From Cellvibrionaceae bacterium (GTDB taxonomy: Bacteria > Pseudomonadota > Gammaproteobacteria > Pseudomonadales > Cellvibrionaceae): 64,000 bases of DNA. Positions 61,890 through 64,000 of this stretch are shown piece by piece (positions within the stretch are counted from its first letter, which is position 1; each line of letters opens with the position of its first letter). The stretch covers positions 248,001-312,000 of the forward strand of contig JAGKWU010000004.1 in NCBI GenBank assembly GCA_021151695.1. The letters are read 5' to 3'. The notes under the pieces were generated by a model that did no database searches, was not told where the DNA came from, and saw nothing but the letters and a program-made list of their open reading frames with translations. The position numbers were made by a program, and so were the translations under genes.

Positions 61890-63020
61890 ATGCGCAAACT
61901 CAATTCGCTGTTTAGTTTTACCTTCGCCACCTTGCTTGCAACTACCGCTTGTGCAGAAGATGCAGCCCCCGCGAAAACCGCTCCATTTTTTACCGGTGCC
62001 GATCTATCCTACGTTAACGAAATGGAAGATTGCGGTGGCAAATTTCGCGATCGCGGTAAAGAGAAAGATCCCTTTGCTATTTTCGCCAGCTACGGCGCCG
62101 ATATAGTGCGCGTGCGCATTTGGCACAACGCCACCTGGACAAAATATTCCAACTTTGAAGACGTTGCCAAAACCATCAAACGCGCAAAAGAAAATCATAT
62201 GCGTGTGTTGCTGGATTTTCATTATTCAGACACCTGGACTGATCCCGAAAAACAGGGCATTCCCGCCGCCTGGAAAGACATCAGCGATACCCACCAACTG
62301 GCTAAGGCACTCTACGATTACACCGCCGACACGCTAAAAAAATTAAACGATATGGGGCTTGCTCCCAACATGGTGCAAGTCGGTAACGAGACCAACGCCG
62401 AGATATTGCAAGACCAAAGCAAATTTGAAAAAGAAAAAATCAATTGGGTTCGCAACGCCGAGTTGTTTAACAGCGGTATTAAAGCTGTGCGCGACTTCAG
62501 CGCCGCCAGCAATAAAAAAATCGCCATAGTCCTGCACATAGCGCAGCCGGAAAATGGTTTGGCGTGGTTCCCCAAAGCGATTGAAAACGGCATTACCGAT
62601 TTCGATGTGATAGGACTGTCCTACTATCCGCAATGGTCCACCTACAAGCTGGATACTATTGGCAATGCCGTAAGTGAACTGACTGCAAAAATCAAAAAAC
62701 CGGTGATGATTGTTGAAACAGGTTATCCCTGGACCTTTGAAAATTTTGACAAAGCCGACAACGTGCTCTGGAAAAATGCCGTGCTGCCAGATTACCCACC
62801 CACACCCAATGGCCAGCTGGATTATCTGCTAGCCTTAAGCAAAGCGGTAAAAACAGCAGGTGGGTTAGGCATTCTCTATTGGGAGCCGGCCTGGATCAGC
62901 ACCTCATGCAAAACACTTTGGGGGACAGGTTCGCATTGGGAAAATGCTGCCTTCTTTGATGCCAGCCGCAAAAACACCACCCTGCCCGCGTTTAACTTCT
63001 TTCGCGAAGGTAAAAAATAA
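61890..63020 (+). CDS. GH53 arabinogalactan endo-beta-1,4-galactanase
   Basis: 376 aa secreted galactanase. Signal peptide to about residue 22 (the ...ATTAC end could be a weak lipobox, with Thr at -3, or a plain cleavage after CA). The barrel has the substrate-binding VRVRIWH and LLDFHYSDTW, the acid/base E167 in QVGNETNAEIL and the nucleophile E276 in IVETGYPW. Hydrolyses beta-1,4-galactan of type I arabinogalactan/pectin. GGAGG sits seven bases before the ATG. Confidence 0.95.
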   Translation: MRKLNSLFSFTFATLLATTACAEDAAPAKTAPFFTGADLSYVNEMEDCGGKFRDRGKEKDPFAIFASYGADIVRVRIWHNATWTKYSNFEDVAKTIKRAKENHMRVLLDFHYSDTWTDPEKQGIPAAWKDISDTHQLAKALYDYTADTLKKLNDMGLAPNMVQVGNETNAEILQDQSKFEKEKINWVRNAELFNSGIKAVRDFSAASNKKIAIVLHIAQPENGLAWFPKAIENGITDFDVIGLSYYPQWSTYKLDTIGNAVSELTAKIKKPVMIVETGYPWTFENFDKADNVLWKNAVLPDYPPTPNGQLDYLLALSKAVKTAGGLGILYWEPAWISTSCKTLWGTGSHWENAAFFDASRKNTTLPAFNFFREGKK

Positions 63021-63061
63021 AAGGACTGAATGCACGGGTAATTCGCAAGCATAGAAATCGC

Positions 63062-63091
63062 AGCCGGATCAGTGACTCAGCAGATCCGGCT
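63062..63091 (+). terminator. Hairpin between GH53 and GH2 genes
   Basis: AGCCGGATC, 12-base loop, GATCCGGCT then TTG. A 9-bp stem with a poor T-run: partial terminator or mRNA-processing/stability element setting the ratio of the two enzymes. Confidence 0.5.
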
Positions 63092-63129
63092 TTGTACCAA
63101 ACGAGAGCATAAGCAGGTTAATAATCATT

Positions 63130-64000
63130 ATGAAAAAATTCCCCGACACTTTTATTAAATTAGGTTTGAGCCTTGCGTTGGCCAGCCTGATCAGCGCCTG
63201 CCATCACAGTGAAAAAGCAACACCGGCGATCGAAGTCAGCTTTAATAGCGACTGGCAATTTGCGCGCTCGGATAAAGCGCCAGATCTCGCCAGCATGAGT
63301 TCGCTCACCGGTTGGGAGCAAGTACAACTGCCGCACACCACGCGAGTTGAGGAGCTGGTGGTAAAAAACCAATGGCAAGGTGATGCCTGGTATAAAAAGA
63401 CCATCACTGCAAAACCTGAGTGGAAAAACAAACAAGTGTTTGTCCGCTTTGATGCTGCCATGAACGCAACCGACGTATTTTTGAATGGCGAAAAAATTGC
63501 GAGCCATCTCGGCGGTTACCTGCCCTTCACGATCAACCTCACCAACAAGCTCAAACCCGACTCACCCAACGAACTGGTCTTGCACCTCGACAACCGCGAT
63601 AGCGCCGTCACTGGCCCCAAGCCGCTGAAAGATCTGGATTTCAATACTTACGGCGGCATCTACCGCAACACTCATTTGATATTGAAAAATGATGTGTACA
63701 TCAGCGATGCAATTTCTGTTGGCAAAACGGCAGGCGGCGGAATTTTTGTTACCTATCCGGAAGTGAGCGATGCCAATGCCAAAGTGCAGGTAAAAACCAA
63801 CCTGATTAACAGCAGCGCCAAAGAAAAAACCGTAAAAGTAAAACAGCAATTGCTGGATGGCGACAAGCTTGTAGCTGAAGCAACCTCTGTCGAACAAAAA
63901 ATTGCACCGCAGACAGATGCAGATCTAAGTAGCGATCTCGCCGTAACGTCGCCACAACTTTGGTCGCCACAAAGCCCACATCTGTATCAATTAAAAACCC
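63130..64000 (+). CDS. GH2 beta-galactosidase lipoprotein, C-terminus cut by window edge
   Basis: 290 residues visible, running off the right edge. Lipoprotein signal ending LISAC (C24), followed by His residues, so probably outer-membrane. The visible part is the GH2 sugar-binding jelly-roll (about 33-190; FNSDWQF, VQLPHTTRVEE, WYKKTITAKPEW, FVRFDAAMNATDVFLNGEKI, YGGIYRNTHLIL) and the start of the Ig-like domain. The catalytic barrel lies outside the window, so the specificity is inferred from family and from the adjoining galactanase. Confidence 0.88.
   Translation, partial: MKKFPDTFIKLGLSLALASLISACHHSEKATPAIEVSFNSDWQFARSDKAPDLASMSSLTGWEQVQLPHTTRVEELVVKNQWQGDAWYKKTITAKPEWKNKQVFVRFDAAMNATDVFLNGEKIASHLGGYLPFTINLTNKLKPDSPNELVLHLDNRDSAVTGPKPLKDLDFNTYGGIYRNTHLILKNDVYISDAISVGKTAGGGIFVTYPEVSDANAKVQVKTNLINSSAKEKTVKVKQQLLDGDKLVAEATSVEQKIAPQTDADLSSDLAVTSPQLWSPQSPHLYQLKT

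Noticed and set aside
1..64000. CRISPR arrays, tRNA/rRNA genes, insertion sequences, phage or attachment sites
   Set aside because: Read through on both strands; no regularly spaced repeats, cloverleaf-like tRNA sequences, transposase/integrase frames or terminal inverted repeats with target duplications were seen.

Overview
The window looks like a chromosomal segment of a gammaproteobacterium of the family Cellvibrionaceae, most likely Cellvibrio. Two things suggest this. Several blocks keep the housekeeping gene order familiar from Pseudomonas (ponA/pilMNOPQ/aroKB/damX/gltBD/hemE; SNase-rpmE-priA; SPOR-hslVU-DUF971; waaL/GT2/msbA/hldE; ilvE/glnE). These are interspersed with secreted polysaccharide-degradation genes (GH30, GH53, GH2), a large TonB-dependent receptor and a tryptophan-halogenase-like flavoprotein, the mix expected of a marine or soil polysaccharide degrader. 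I saw no rRNA, tRNA, CRISPR array, insertion sequence or phage genes.

Layout. 1-972: start of a REC-GGDEF regulator, cut by the window edge. 1163-3972: dctA-like transporter translationally coupled to a secreted carboxylesterase. 4248-5759: exported GH30 hydrolase. 5869-9523: MOSC protein, small outer-membrane barrel protein, TauE/SafE exporter plus metallo-hydrolase, and phosphatidylserine decarboxylase. 9577-12653: CadC-like regulator with TPRs divergent from a cytochrome P460, then TerC. 12829-15937: TolB-like propeller protein and a degenerate HD-GYP protein. 16136-23248: hemE and gltBD. 23774-26428: a large Ig-repeat lipoprotein inserted in the conserved block. 26576-34844: damX, aroB, aroK, pilQ-pilM, all leftward. 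34999-37455: ponA, divergent from pilM. 37538-41558: SNase-like protein, rpmE, HiPIP and priA. 41663-47536: alpha/beta hydrolase, SPOR protein, halogenase-like protein, hslVU and DUF971. 47586-49147: uppP and a DUF4136 lipoprotein. 49222-54484: LPS operon waaL-GT2-msbA-hldE. 54668-58704: glnE and ilvE. 59065-64000: galactan-utilisation locus (TonB-dependent receptor, GH53 galactanase, GH2 beta-galactosidase cut by the right edge).

How the genes work together. The pil operon (assembly platform and secretin) sits beside the divergent peptidoglycan synthase ponA and the shikimate genes, a classic arrangement. gltBD assimilates ammonia and glnE adjusts glutamine synthetase, so two nitrogen-control functions lie in the window. 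The LPS operon makes the heptose precursor, adds core sugars, flips lipid A-core and ligates O-antigen. In the galactan locus the receptor imports oligosaccharides released by the secreted GH53, which the lipoprotein GH2 can trim.

Most noteworthy signals: a near-consensus heat-shock promoter before hslVU; an HD-GYP protein that has lost the HD histidine and other ligands; intrinsic terminators in unexpected places (in the leaders of gltB and of the P460 gene, and inside the 5' coding end of the SNase gene after rpmE); a Cys-paired Ig-repeat lipoprotein and a halogenase-like flavoprotein, each inserted in otherwise conserved gene order; and a palindrome just downstream of the predicted promoter of the TonB receptor. 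All calls come from reading the sequence; no database search was run.
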